DNA from: Ardenticatenaceae bacterium
GTDB lineage: Bacteria; Chloroflexota; Anaerolineae; Promineifilales; Promineifilaceae
DNA: 64,000 nt
Assembly (NCBI GenBank): GCA_020634395.1
Contig: JACKBU010000010.1
Span: 69,559-133,558 of the forward strand
Direction of reading: 5' to 3'
In this document: positions 34,683-43,691 of the stretch, piece by piece
Position numbering within the stretch: position 1 is the stretch's first letter
How the letters are laid out: each line of letters begins with the position of its first letter
Notes under the pieces: generated by a model
Told to the model about the DNA's origin: nothing
What the model saw: the letters and a program-made list of their open reading frames with translations, nothing else
The model's database searches: none
Position numbers and translations under genes: made by a program

Positions 34683-34718
34683 AAAACGGCCGTTCCTCTC
34701 CAGAACGGCCGTTTTTTT
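34683..34718 (+). terminator. Intrinsic terminator of gltA built from two ACGGCCGT motifs
   Basis: AAAACGGCCGTT (34683-34694) and AACGGCCGTTTT (34704-34715) pair across a 9-nt loop, and T continues to 34718. Each arm contains one copy of the genome-wide octamer palindrome. The A tract on the left makes it potentially bidirectional, serving the convergent DUF2203 gene too. Confidence 0.88.
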
Positions 34719-34743
34719 ATCTAAAAGTAAAAATTTATGTTTA

Positions 34744-35121
34744 CTAAACGGACTGACGGCCGTTAAACCCGGTGTGCAAATCGTGATAAAACGAGATTTC
34801 CGGCTCCCCATAACGCCAGCAAAGATAAACGTCACGGCCGTCGCGGTCGCACAAAAAATCTAGCAAACCCACGTTGATGTCTTTTACCACACAGCCCATC
34901 GCCTGCAACTGCTGAATCAGCTGCCCAATTTCCACAAAATCCAGCGCCATTTGGGTCGGAGTTGGTCCGCCGATATCCAGGTGCAAATCCGCCAGCAGCG
35001 GTTCGATCTGCTGGTACATCTCGACAGCACGCGCCCGTTTTTCCAACAACCGCGCCATAATCGGCTCAATCTGCGGCAGCAAAGCATTGGCTTCGTCCAC
35101 CGTAAAATATTTCGTGCCCAT
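34744..35121 (-). CDS. DUF2203 family protein
   Basis: 125 aa matching DUF2203: KYFTVDEANALLPQIEPIMARLLEKRARAVEM forms the N-terminal helical part; DFVEIGQLIQQLQAMGCVVKDINVGLLDFLCDRDGRDVYLCWRYGE the conserved C-terminal half. The ATG at 35121 (MGTKYFTV) was selected because upstream in-frame residues run through a terminator. Family function is unknown. It lies downstream of the ErpA-like gene on the same strand, but a terminator separates them. Confidence 0.85.
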   Translation of the reverse strand: MGTKYFTVDEANALLPQIEPIMARLLEKRARAVEMYQQIEPLLADLHLDIGGPTPTQMALDFVEIGQLIQQLQAMGCVVKDINVGLLDFLCDRDGRDVYLCWRYGEPEISFYHDLHTGFNGRQSV

Positions 35122-35153
35122 GGTCGCTCTCCAGACGTCTATCTCATAGATAA

Positions 35154-35178
35154 CAAAACGGGGCGACTTTGCGCCCCG
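35154..35178 (-). terminator. Terminator of the ErpA/IscA-like gene
   Basis: On the minus strand CGGGGCG-caaagt-CGCCCCG is followed by TTTTGTTA; 7-bp GC-rich perfect stem. Confidence 0.8.
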
Positions 35179-35207
35179 CTTAGAAATTTCTGCTGCAAAG
35201 AAGTTTA

Positions 35208-35600
35208 TTAACCGCAGCTGCTGCAACCACCAGACGCCGCACCGGCGCTGCCGGAAGTTTTGAAGGATGTGCCACAACCGCAGGTAGAAACTGCATTGGG
35301 GTTGTCAATTTTGAACCCGCCGCCCATGATGCTGTCTTCGTAATCAATCGTGGCATTCGCCAGATACATCATGCTGGTGGGATCCACAAACACCTTAACG
35401 CCATCTCTTTCGATGACGTTGTCATACGGGCGCGCTTCTGCTTCCAGGGCCATGCCATACTGCAAGCCCGAGCAGCCGCCGCCAGCCACAAAAACACGCA
35501 ACCCGTAATCGGGCACGTTCTTTTCTTCCAACAGTTTGCGGACAACGACTAAAGCGGCATCCGTGACATTAATTGTGCTTGTTTGTTCTAATACGTCCAT
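35208..35600 (-). CDS. erpA: A-type iron-sulfur carrier protein (ErpA/IscA family)
   Basis: 130 aa. The three cluster-binding cysteines are in GGGCSGLQYGM and STCGCGTSF, the family pattern C-x(n)-C-x-C. The core domain (LRVFVAGGGCSG, IERDGVKVFVDPTSMMYL, YEDSIMGGGFKIDNPNA) is complete. A Gly/Ser tail ending GGCSSCG adds two more cysteines, an unusual extension that might bind metal. Delivers Fe-S clusters to apoproteins. erpA versus iscA cannot be decided from sequence alone. Confidence 0.9.
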   Translation of the reverse strand: MDVLEQTSTINVTDAALVVVRKLLEEKNVPDYGLRVFVAGGGCSGLQYGMALEAEARPYDNVIERDGVKVFVDPTSMMYLANATIDYEDSIMGGGFKIDNPNAVSTCGCGTSFKTSGSAGAASGGCSSCG

Positions 35601-35736
35601 TCTTCACTCATCCTTATAGTATGCGAGTAAGTCTTGAAAATTTTAGCAAGAAAGCGGACCAGTGTCAATTTTTATCAAACTTTTCTTAATAATTTAGAAA
35701 CGGCCGTTTCCTGGCCCTATACCCCTTATTTTCAGG

Positions 35737-36633
35737 CTAAAAATCGGCCACGATGGGCACGATTTCCCGGCCAAACGTCTCCAATGGCGTGATTTCGTGC
35801 ACGTTAAACGGCATGTTGAAGATCACCTGATCGATGCCCAATTCTGCCAGACTGCGACAGGTCTCCACGATTTCTGCCGCCGTGCGATTGTACTCAGCTT
35901 TCTCTACGCCCAGAAAGGCTGAGGTGAGGGCGGTTTTTTCGATGTCACTATACGGCCGTCCCACAGCCTCGCAATGCCCTTCCAGCACCTCGAGTTTGTG
36001 CTTCAGGACGTCGTTGCCTACGCGGGCAAACAGATTGCAGGCATCGGCATACTTGGCCACAAACCGCAAAGTCTTAGTCTCGCCCATGCCACCGATCATG
36101 ATGGGCGGATGGGGCTGCGAAACAGGCTGCGGCCGGCAAATGGGTTCAGCCAGTTGGAAGTGTTGGCCATTAAACGGCCGTGTATCGTCTGACCACATCT
36201 GATGCGCCAGCAGCAGGGTCTCTTCCAGCCACTCAAAGCGCACTTTGGTCGGTGGAAACGGGAATCCCAGGCCGTTGGCCTCCTGTTCAAACCAGGCTGC
36301 GCCCACGCCAAAGTAAGCGCGTCCGCCAGATAATACGTCCAGGTTGGTAACCTGCTTAATCAAAAAACCCGGCTGGCGGTATATAACTCCTGTAACCAGT
36401 GTGCCCAACTTCACGCGGCTGGTTTTAGCTGCCAGGTAGGTCAGGGCACTGTAGCCTTCCAGCATCGGCTCCTCAGGCTGGCCCAGACCAGGCAGTTGGA
36501 AAAAGTGATCCATCACCCAGATGCTGTAGAAGCCGGCGTCTTCGGCGGTTTGGGCAATTTCTGTCAGTTTGGGAGCCAGGGCGGAAGGACCGCCAGGCCA
36601 GGTGAATTTGGGAATTTGCAGTCCGATTTTCAT
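35737..36633 (-). CDS. LLM-class F420-dependent oxidoreductase
   Basis: 298 aa, luciferase-like monooxygenase TIM barrel: MKIGLQIPKFTWPGG at the N-terminus, YSIWVMDHFFQLP, VKLGTLVTGVIYRQPGFLIKQ, LSGGRAYFGVGAAWFEQE, and PPIMIGGMGETKTLRFVAKYADACN at the cofactor end, all typical of the F420-binding subgroup. The ATG at 36633 has AGGAGT upstream; the open frame extends to 36708. It oxidises or reduces an unknown substrate with coenzyme F420 or FMN. It has no cotranscribed partner. Confidence 0.88.
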   Translation of the reverse strand: MKIGLQIPKFTWPGGPSALAPKLTEIAQTAEDAGFYSIWVMDHFFQLPGLGQPEEPMLEGYSALTYLAAKTSRVKLGTLVTGVIYRQPGFLIKQVTNLDVLSGGRAYFGVGAAWFEQEANGLGFPFPPTKVRFEWLEETLLLAHQMWSDDTRPFNGQHFQLAEPICRPQPVSQPHPPIMIGGMGETKTLRFVAKYADACNLFARVGNDVLKHKLEVLEGHCEAVGRPYSDIEKTALTSAFLGVEKAEYNRTAAEIVETCRSLAELGIDQVIFNMPFNVHEITPLETFGREIVPIVADF

Positions 36634-36743
36634 GGGGAACACTCCTAGAATTAGTTTGCTCAGGCAATGCGGATAGAGGAAGCTTATCATATCCCCATTA
36701 GCCCGCAAGCGAAAGGAAAACTAAACTCGCCGAACCTTAAAAA

Positions 36744-38003
36744 CTAAACGTCAACAGCGCGAGAAACCACGGCCGTCTGGTACAAGGATTCCACTTCGGC
36801 TGCATGATCGGCAAACGAGCGGACGGGCGGGATGCCTTGCTTCAACTTCTGGCGTAGTTCCGGGTCCGCCTGCAAACGGGCCAGCGCTCGCTGCAGTGCT
36901 TCCACATCGCCCGGCGGGACGAGCAATCCATCTTCCTCATGGCGCACTCTGTCGGCCAGCACACCCAGGTCCGAAGCGACAACCGGCACACCCATCGCAA
37001 ACGCCTCGGAGATGACGAAAACGAAGGATTCATACCACAGGGAAGGCACCACAACCACATCCACTCGCGCCAGAAGCTCCCAGATGGCTTCCCGGTCCAG
37101 CTTGCCGAGGAACGTAACGGCCGTTGTCGCCTGTGCCCGCAGAACGGCCGTATACGCTGGATCGGCGTCTGGATCGCCCGCCAGCCACAGTCTGGCCGGC
37201 GGCGGCAGATGGCTAAACGCCTCCACGAGAACGTGTACCCCTTTTTGCCAGGAAAACCCGCCAATGTAAGCTATGTCGAAGGCCGTGGCATCGGGAGTTG
37301 GCGCTGGAAGCTGGATGGGGAGTTCCAGGCCGTGGGGAATAACATGGATTTTCTGCGAGAGATCTCCCAGTTCATCATACAGGCGTGCCACAAAAGCGCT
37401 GGGAGCAATGAGAGCCTGCGCCTGGCGTAAAACCCGCTGCAGTTTGTGGTGACGTGCGCCCAGCAAAGGAACCAGTGCCGGCACGGCGGCAAGGGCGTGG
37501 GGGTGTCCGGCGCGCGCCAGCACACACCAGGCGCAGTTCGCCCACCAGTCTGGCCCCTGGCAGACGGTTTGATCATAGTTGGTTAGCAGTTGGGCGTTGG
37601 CGCATAAATACCAATAATCGTGCAGTGTCACGGCGTAGGGAATCTCGGCGCGAATGATCTGGTCCACGATGCTGGCCGGCAGCCCCATCAGGTGTTGGAT
37701 GTGGATCAGGTCCGGCTGCTCCTGGGCGAGAACGGCCGTAAAGGCTTCCGCCAACTGCGGCTGGCGAAACGTGTGCCAGAAAACCTGCGAACGCGACTGC
37801 GGCCCTATGGGAACCCGGTAAACAGCCAGACCCTCTTCCCAAGACGGCCTGATCGAATCGGGCGCGGCGTAATCGGTCGAGGGAACGAAGATGGCTACAC
37901 GATGTCCCTGTGCCAACTGGTTCGCCGCCAGGGCTTTCGTGTACAGTTCGGTCCCCCCCACATGGGCGGGCAAGTATTGGTGAACCAGGTGTAAGATACG
38001 CAA
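36744..38003 (-). CDS. Glycosyltransferase family 4
   Basis: 419 aa, GT-B fold. The N-terminal domain opens with RILHLVHQYLPAHVGGTELY (acceptor side); the C-terminal donor domain has IAYIGGFSWQKGVHVLVEAF and the E-x7-E signature ESFVFVISEAFAMGVPVVAS. Retaining transferase that uses a nucleotide-sugar; specificity unknown. Last gene of the minus-strand polysaccharide block, 6 nt after the upstream glycosyltransferase gene. A run of GHPHALAAVPALVPLLGARHHK lies in the interdomain region. Confidence 0.92.
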   Translation of the reverse strand: MRILHLVHQYLPAHVGGTELYTKALAANQLAQGHRVAIFVPSTDYAAPDSIRPSWEEGLAVYRVPIGPQSRSQVFWHTFRQPQLAEAFTAVLAQEQPDLIHIQHLMGLPASIVDQIIRAEIPYAVTLHDYWYLCANAQLLTNYDQTVCQGPDWWANCAWCVLARAGHPHALAAVPALVPLLGARHHKLQRVLRQAQALIAPSAFVARLYDELGDLSQKIHVIPHGLELPIQLPAPTPDATAFDIAYIGGFSWQKGVHVLVEAFSHLPPPARLWLAGDPDADPAYTAVLRAQATTAVTFLGKLDREAIWELLARVDVVVVPSLWYESFVFVISEAFAMGVPVVASDLGVLADRVRHEEDGLLVPPGDVEALQRALARLQADPELRQKLKQGIPPVRSFADHAAEVESLYQTAVVSRAVDV

Positions 38004-38009
38004 AAGAAT

Positions 38010-39278
38010 TTATGGCTGGGGCGGAGCCAGGACCTGCTCATAGATTTGGAGCACACGCGCGCCCACATGGTCCCAGTTGAAGACTTCCTGCACTTTTTGC
38101 CGCCCGCGCTGTCCCATTGTCTGGCCTAATTCGGGTTCTGTCAACAGGCGGCGCATGGCCGCTGCCAGCGCCTCAACATCTCCATAGGGTACCAGCAGGC
38201 CATTTTCGCCGTCGTCTACCACGCCGGGGATGCCGCCGGCCCGTGCGCCGATCACCGGACGGCCGTGCGCCCAGGCTTCCAAAAAAACAATGCCAAACGA
38301 ATCGGTGTGCGAAGGCAGCAAAAGCATGGTGCAGGTAGCGAGCAGGGCGTGTTTTTCCTGCTCGTCAAGAATACCTAACGGCCGTATCCGCTTCTGTTCT
38401 GCGGCAGTCAGGCTGGCATAGTCCCGCTCAAACTCCGCCGACGATTGGCCGACGAGCACCAGCGTCAGGTCCGTTTCCGCGCCGTTGAGGGCCAGCGTCG
38501 CCCGGACGGCGTCTAGCGCACCCTTGTCTCGGCTCACACGTCCTATGAAGAGGGCAAAGGGGCCTGTTTGCAGCCCATAATGTTCGAGCACGGCCGTTGG
38601 CTCCCGCATCTCTGGCAGGGGATCCAAACCGCCGCCGATTACGGCCGTGCGGCGCGGCTGTATCTGCCACTCTCGTAATCCATCAATTTCTACCGAGGTG
38701 AGGGCCAGCACAGCGTCGGCACTGGCAAGCAGCCGGCGTTGGTGATCCATCGTGGCGTTGCGAGCCAGCCGGTCGCGGCTGTCTGTACCAAAATGAGCGA
38801 AAGGCGTCAGAACAAACGGAATATGGCGGCGGCGAGCCAGGAACCAGCCACTCATCAGGGCATTTTCCCAGGAGAGATTAAAGCCATGGACGATTTGCAC
38901 GTCGTCGGGTAGCGCCGCCAGAGCGGCATCCAGTTGTTGGATGGGGGGAATATAGCGGGCCATTTTTTGCAAGACGGCCGTCTGATCACCAGGCAGGGCA
39001 GAGAGCACAATCATCAGCTTGCGCCAGAGGAGCAAGCCAGCCCGCCCGCCAGGCATTGCCGCCAGGGGACAGCGAATGACGGTTATGGGACCGTCTTGTT
39101 CTAACTGCCAGGAATGGGGCTCCCTCCCCTGCCAGAAATCTTTTTCTAATTGGGCGGTACTGGTAACGGCCGTAACCTGGTGCCCACGCTGTGCCAGATT
39201 AAAGGCCAACGCCCGCACATAGCGCTCCCCACCACCAGGGAAAGGAGGATATGCGGGCGTGACAAAAACAACGTGCAT
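38010..39278 (-). CDS. Glycosyltransferase family 4
   Basis: 422 aa, GT-B fold. VVFVTPAYPPFPGGGERYVRALAFNLAQRGHQV is the glycine-rich N-terminal loop; the donor domain has ALFIGRVSRDKGALDAV and HTDSFGIVFLEAWAHGRPVIGARAGG with the conserved Glu pair. Retaining transferase of unknown sugar. It lies 20 nt downstream of the FG-GAP protein gene and 6 nt upstream of the next glycosyltransferase gene, all in one transcript direction. Five ACGGCCGT octamers lie within it. Confidence 0.92.
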   Translation of the reverse strand: MHVVFVTPAYPPFPGGGERYVRALAFNLAQRGHQVTAVTSTAQLEKDFWQGREPHSWQLEQDGPITVIRCPLAAMPGGRAGLLLWRKLMIVLSALPGDQTAVLQKMARYIPPIQQLDAALAALPDDVQIVHGFNLSWENALMSGWFLARRRHIPFVLTPFAHFGTDSRDRLARNATMDHQRRLLASADAVLALTSVEIDGLREWQIQPRRTAVIGGGLDPLPEMREPTAVLEHYGLQTGPFALFIGRVSRDKGALDAVRATLALNGAETDLTLVLVGQSSAEFERDYASLTAAEQKRIRPLGILDEQEKHALLATCTMLLLPSHTDSFGIVFLEAWAHGRPVIGARAGGIPGVVDDGENGLLVPYGDVEALAAAMRRLLTEPELGQTMGQRGRQKVQEVFNWDHVGARVLQIYEQVLAPPQP

Positions 39279-39298
39279 CTAATCGAGCTAATCGAAGG

Positions 39299-41305
39299 CT
39301 ATTTAGTAATCATAGGCAAGAAGCTTTTATGGACGTGGTTGGCCACCACTACCCGGATCGTCACGTTGATAGGACTGCCGGCCACGATCTTATTGCTTAC
39401 ACTGCCTTCAAAATGGATAACATAATCGTGCACGCCTACGCCAAGGCCACTGGGGTTAATGCTTACCTGCACCGTTTTTTCGTCGCTCACAGTGCCAGAC
39501 GTAGGCAGCATTGAAACGCCATTCGACGGTGTGGCGTTCGCCTGCCAATCAAAGGAACCAGGGCCTGTATTGGCCACTCTCAAGTTCACCTTGATTGTGT
39601 TTGACGAACCACTGGGCACCATCACAGCAAAAGAACCTGGGGAAACCATCATACTTGGTTCTTCCTCTGTAGCCGTGCGTGCCGGATTTTTCTTGAACAT
39701 TGGCCAGTCTGCGCGGTTGGTAGATTGATTCAGGTCCCAGACATACAGGCTGCTGTTACTGGCAACCAATTCCAGTTTACCATCGTTGTCAATGTCACCA
39801 ACAGCAGGGGTATTGATCAATACGCCATAAGCATAGTAAATAGGTTTGGTGTTATTGGGGAAGTTGGTGCCGGTAAGCTGCTGTCCGTTGCCATCCACCA
39901 CGTTGACCACACCGCTTTGATTGAAGAATATCTCCATTTTCCCATCGCCATCATAGTCGGCCATGACGAGACCCATATGGGTATTGAAGGCTGAACTGGG
40001 GTTGCCGGCTTGATCTTTGGGTGTCATGGGGAAACCGGGAACGGCCGTGCCGTTGAGATGCCAGGCATACAGCTTGCGATCATCGGCAATCACCACCACT
40101 TCAGGTTGATCGTCACCGGCAATATCTCCCAAGGACGGGGACATCACCACGTTGCCGCCTGTAGCCTGCGGCCATCCAGGCAAATTATTACCTTGACTAT
40201 CCAACCCCAGAACCTTAAAGCCATACTGGGGATGATCTGGGCTGCGCAAGTTATAAAAATGCCCCATGCCCATAAAAAATTCAAGCTTGCCGTCACCATT
40301 CACGTCAATGACGGCCGGGGTAGATCCAACCTCTTCCAAAACGTAGCGAGGAAAACCGGACTTAATGGCTCCTGTATGGCTGAAGGCGTAGATAGAACCA
40401 CCGCAATAACCTGGCGCCCAACCCGCCGGCAGCGCATAAGGACAAACCCAGCCCGTTCCATTGCCATAACTGTCATCAAAGTTACCTTCACCGGTACCCA
40501 GTACTATATCCAGGTTACCATCGTTGTCCAGATCGGCCAGGGCCGGAGAACCCCAGGTATTATCGCCCAGTTTGTGATCCAGGCCTGGCCAGGTGGGGAA
40601 ACGGTGGTGCAGGGCGCTGGCCGGTGGGAATCCGGCAACCAGGGTGCCGTTATGGTGCCAGGCGTATACGCGTTTGTCAAACCCGGCCGCCACGATCTCC
40701 AGATCGCCATCTTTGTCCAAATCGCCCAGCGCCGGGCTGGCGAAAACGGTATCACGACAACCTGCTGGAGGCGTTTCTTCATCGACAGCCAGTTGAGGCC
40801 AACCAGCCTTTACCTGGCCATCGTGCTCGAGCACAATTACGCCACCTTGCGTGCAAACCGTACCATAGATTGTGCCGGCGCCGACGACAATTTCCGGACG
40901 GCCGTCGTTGTCTATATCAGCGATGGCCGGTGAGGAATGGATTTCCTGCGTGCCAGCGGCCATGCCGAAGCTAGGAGCGGTGTCTCTATCCCACAAAACA
41001 TGACCGTTGTGATCGATTGCCAAAACATGGCCCTTGTTGGTAGCAACAATAATATCCAGAAAGTTATCATCATTGAGATCGGCCAGCACCGGCGAACTGT
41101 AGTGGCAGTTGGTATCTCCTGAAGGACATGAATCGCTCGGCAGTGATACGGGGGACCATTTGGGGGGTGTCACACCGCCGTCTGGGTCGGCAGCGGCGTG
41201 ATCTACAATTAAGAAGTTTAGGAAAACGGCCGTTCCTATAACAAAAAACAAAACAAACAACCAGGAACTTTTCTTACATAGCTCTACTTTCAGTTTTATA
41301 TTCAT
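39299..41305 (-). CDS. Exported FG-GAP/VCBS beta-propeller protein
   Basis: 668 aa. A signal/anchor helix (WLFVLFFVIGTAVFLNFLIV, residues about 15-34) precedes about seven FG-GAP blades with calcium-loop motifs (DLNDDNFLDI, DIDNDGRPEI, DLDKDGDLEI, DLDNDGNLDI, DVNGDGKLEF, DYDGDGKMEI, DIDNDGKLEL), as in integrin alpha propellers. A BACON-like Ig domain follows (about 555-655), and the protein ends KSFLPMITK. Its place within the glycosyltransferase block suggests a surface adhesin or glycan-binding protein. The region is AT-richer than neighbours and has only three octamers. Confidence 0.85.
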   Translation of the reverse strand: MNIKLKVELCKKSSWLFVLFFVIGTAVFLNFLIVDHAAADPDGGVTPPKWSPVSLPSDSCPSGDTNCHYSSPVLADLNDDNFLDIIVATNKGHVLAIDHNGHVLWDRDTAPSFGMAAGTQEIHSSPAIADIDNDGRPEIVVGAGTIYGTVCTQGGVIVLEHDGQVKAGWPQLAVDEETPPAGCRDTVFASPALGDLDKDGDLEIVAAGFDKRVYAWHHNGTLVAGFPPASALHHRFPTWPGLDHKLGDNTWGSPALADLDNDGNLDIVLGTGEGNFDDSYGNGTGWVCPYALPAGWAPGYCGGSIYAFSHTGAIKSGFPRYVLEEVGSTPAVIDVNGDGKLEFFMGMGHFYNLRSPDHPQYGFKVLGLDSQGNNLPGWPQATGGNVVMSPSLGDIAGDDQPEVVVIADDRKLYAWHLNGTAVPGFPMTPKDQAGNPSSAFNTHMGLVMADYDGDGKMEIFFNQSGVVNVVDGNGQQLTGTNFPNNTKPIYYAYGVLINTPAVGDIDNDGKLELVASNSSLYVWDLNQSTNRADWPMFKKNPARTATEEEPSMMVSPGSFAVMVPSGSSNTIKVNLRVANTGPGSFDWQANATPSNGVSMLPTSGTVSDEKTVQVSINPSGLGVGVHDYVIHFEGSVSNKIVAGSPINVTIRVVVANHVHKSFLPMITK

Positions 41306-41629
41306 AGTCTGGTTTCCATTACAGTTACAACGATAAAACTACGCTACAGTGATCCAATATTGTTTGAGCTTAGAAGATACTTCACTAAAGAAAAAAGTCT
41401 ACAGAATACTTTGGTTTCTGCGCTACTTCTAAAAAACTAACTTTCTTCTTCTCTGGAAGACCTGGCTTCCAGAGGCAGCTCGGACGATTTTTGCAACGAA
41501 GTTGGCGGCAATGGCTACTATCTAAACCTAGTCTATTGCTCTTGAGCAAGGACAACAATGGGAAAATTGTCGCAGGTCATTTTGGCGGTGATCTGCTTCG
41601 TTTGGCGAGGGAGAAACGCGAAAAGGCGT
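41306..41629. other. AT-rich intergenic gap within the polysaccharide block
   Basis: No coding region is supported. A 9-bp inverted repeat CTCTGGAAG-acctgg-CTTCCAGAG lies at 41452-41475 without a T run. On the minus strand TTGGAT with a 16-nt spacer and TATCGT could serve as a weak promoter for the FG-GAP gene. The gap divides the block into an upstream part (41630-53047) and a downstream part (36744-41305). Confidence 0.5.
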
Positions 41630-42808
41630 TTAAAACTGATCTAGAAGCTGGCGGTAACGGTCGAGGATTGTATCCCAGTGATACTCGGCCTCAGCAAAGC
41701 GCTGTCCCTGCCGCCCGAGTCTTTTTCGCAAATCCGGGTCCGACAGCAGCTGCTGTAAGGCCAGGGCAAATTCTTCGTATGAAGTGTAGTAAAGACCGCC
41801 GTTGCTGCGGCGGCACTGATTTTTGAGGACGGCGCAACGGCCGTTTACCAGCACCGGTTGGCCCATCAACCACGCTTCCAGCACGATCATCGACAGGCTT
41901 TCGTAGAGTGAGGGCATGACCACGGCCGTTGCCGCCGCCAGCGCGTCGAACTTCTCCTGCTCCGATAAAAAGCCCAGCGGCACGATATCAGGATGCTCGG
42001 GCAAGGCAAAATTGGCCCTGCCGATGAGAACCAGTTTCAGCGGTTCTTTGCTGTGCTGGCGGAAACGTTGAAAATCTTCCAACAGTTCGGGTACGTTTTT
42101 GCCGTGGGCGATACGCCCCACGTAAAGAAGAAAGGGGGTGTCGATCTGGTATTTCTGGCGGAAGCGGGCAGCGGAGACGTTGTCCGGCACGTTGACCCCT
42201 ACCCCGGCGACGATGTCTTGGGAACGGCCGTTGTTCTCCGTCACCCGGTTCACCAGCGCTTTTTCAGTCAGCGTGTTATACACAATGGCCCCCGGCAAGT
42301 GAAACAAAGGCCGGAAAACCGGCAGGTAGAGGAATGGTTCATCGTGGGCCGTGGGAACCAGAATCGCTTTTTCGGAGACCAGCGGCAGGCCAAAGTAAGT
42401 CGTGGCATAGAGGTAGGTAAAAAAGATGTAGGCGTCGAAATTGGCGTGGGAGTGGCGGACGGCCGTTAACAATTCCGTAGAGTACGGACCCTGCTCTTTT
42501 ACCCAGGCAATCTCATCAAACAGGGTGTGATCCTGCAGCAGCAGCGCCTGCGTCTGCTTCTGGGCGGCGGCCCAGTCACGCGGCTTATCCACCGGAAACC
42601 GGTGCACAATCACACCGTTTAGCGACGTCGTATTGGCCGGATACTCATTGGCCCAGGTGACATAATCTATAGCGCAGGTGGTAAGAACGTGAATCTCCGC
42701 CAGAGGCAGCAGGCGCTCTGCCAGCCAGCGAGCGTGCAGTTCTGCCCCGCCGCTCACCTCCTCGCCGTAGCGCTGCACCACGATAGCTACCCGTTTTTGT
42801 GTCGTCAT
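41630..42808 (-). CDS. Glycosyltransferase family 4 (paralogue of the 45251-46465 gene)
   Basis: 392 aa, GT-B fold. VAIVVQRYGEEVSGGAELHARWLAERL at the N-terminus; FLLYVGRIAHGKNVPELLEDF and LYESLSMIVLEAWLMGQPVLVNGRCAVLKNQC in the donor domain. The stretch GRCAVLKNQCRRSNGGLYY is closely matched by GRCAVTREHCQKSNGGLYF in the gene at 45251, showing a duplication. Overlaps the upstream sulfotransferase gene by 4 nt (ATGA), so translation is coupled. Confidence 0.92.
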   Translation of the reverse strand: MTTQKRVAIVVQRYGEEVSGGAELHARWLAERLLPLAEIHVLTTCAIDYVTWANEYPANTTSLNGVIVHRFPVDKPRDWAAAQKQTQALLLQDHTLFDEIAWVKEQGPYSTELLTAVRHSHANFDAYIFFTYLYATTYFGLPLVSEKAILVPTAHDEPFLYLPVFRPLFHLPGAIVYNTLTEKALVNRVTENNGRSQDIVAGVGVNVPDNVSAARFRQKYQIDTPFLLYVGRIAHGKNVPELLEDFQRFRQHSKEPLKLVLIGRANFALPEHPDIVPLGFLSEQEKFDALAAATAVVMPSLYESLSMIVLEAWLMGQPVLVNGRCAVLKNQCRRSNGGLYYTSYEEFALALQQLLSDPDLRKRLGRQGQRFAEAEYHWDTILDRYRQLLDQF

Positions 42809-43677
42809 TCAATGCTCCGCCTGTTTAATGAGGCCGTCAACTGTCGCCCATAAGCGCGAATCGAAACCCGGCGCATTTGCCAGTAAAGCCGCATAAGCGG
42901 GCTAACATACCGATTCGCAGCCTGAAACTGTGCCAGCGAAGCAGCAAACCCTGGCCCGAGAGATTCTATTTGCTCCGCAAACAGTTGTTGAGCATAAGCA
43001 TACAGCGCCACATCCAGTTGATTAGCCCGTAAAACAGCAGCCAACGCCTCTTCTGGTAAATTATCTTTTGCGGGGCGATTGGAGGTGACGTTCTGGCTGG
43101 TGTAATAAATGTTTCTCCAGCCGAAGGCAGTTTTCAGCAGCAGCAGCGTCTCATCAAACTTTTCGGTCAGGCCAACCACCGCAAAATGCTTTCGCAAATT
43201 ATCTTTAGCCTGCTCAAGGATGTCATCCGGGCATTCGCCAAATGGAAAACGGTCCCATACACCGGAAACTAATCTGGTCTGAAAATTGTCCATCATAATG
43301 GACTGCCTGCTGTCGAGATATTCCAGCAGGCTCAAGTCGTTGTCCACCACAAAATCGTGCAAATAGTGATGGGAAATACGGCGGACGAAGTAGTAATAAG
43401 AAATAATTCGCTCCACCGGATCACGCAAAATCGTGAAATAGGTTGTTGGCGGAGCCATGTAAGAATGAAGTCCATACGCCATGTGGCCTTGCAGCAAGCG
43501 AATTTTGTGTCGATTGGCCTCATCGAGAGCAACAAATTCACGGATCGATGCCTGGGTATTTTCTCCCAAAGCAAAAATCTCTGAAGCATGATAGTTCTGG
43601 CGGATGATGTAATTTAAGGTCGTTCCGGCTGTTTTGGGGATGTGGAGAAATAACAAGGAGTGGTAACGCTTCATAGC
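42805..43677 (-). CDS. Sulfotransferase family 2-like protein
   Basis: 290 aa. LLFLHIPKTAGTTLNYII is the 5'-phosphosulfate-binding loop for PAPS, and FTILRDPVERIISYYYFVRR the 3'-phosphate-binding motif, as in Golgi heparan and chondroitin sulfotransferases. It would add sulfate to the glycan assembled by the surrounding transferases. The ATG at 43677 (MKRYHSLLFLHIPKTAG) begins after the upstream gene's stop with a 14-nt gap; the longer frame to 43761 would overlap it and was rejected. PAPS supply genes are not in the window. Confidence 0.88.
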   Translation of the reverse strand, partial: AMKRYHSLLFLHIPKTAGTTLNYIIRQNYHASEIFALGENTQASIREFVALDEANRHKIRLLQGHMAYGLHSYMAPPTTYFTILRDPVERIISYYYFVRRISHHYLHDFVVDNDLSLLEYLDSRQSIMMDNFQTRLVSGVWDRFPFGECPDDILEQAKDNLRKHFAVVGLTEKFDETLLLLKTAFGWRNIYYTSQNVTSNRPAKDNLPEEALAAVLRANQLDVALYAYAQQLFAEQIESLGPGFAASLAQFQAANRYVSPLMRLYWQMRRVSIRAYGRQLTASLNRRSIE

Positions 43678-43691
43678 TTTAAAACCGGCTT

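Noticed and set aside
41491..41826. Plus-strand frame of 111 aa in the gap before the glycosyltransferase gene
   Set aside because: Most of it overlaps the 3' end of a well-supported minus-strand gene; the remainder shows no family features.
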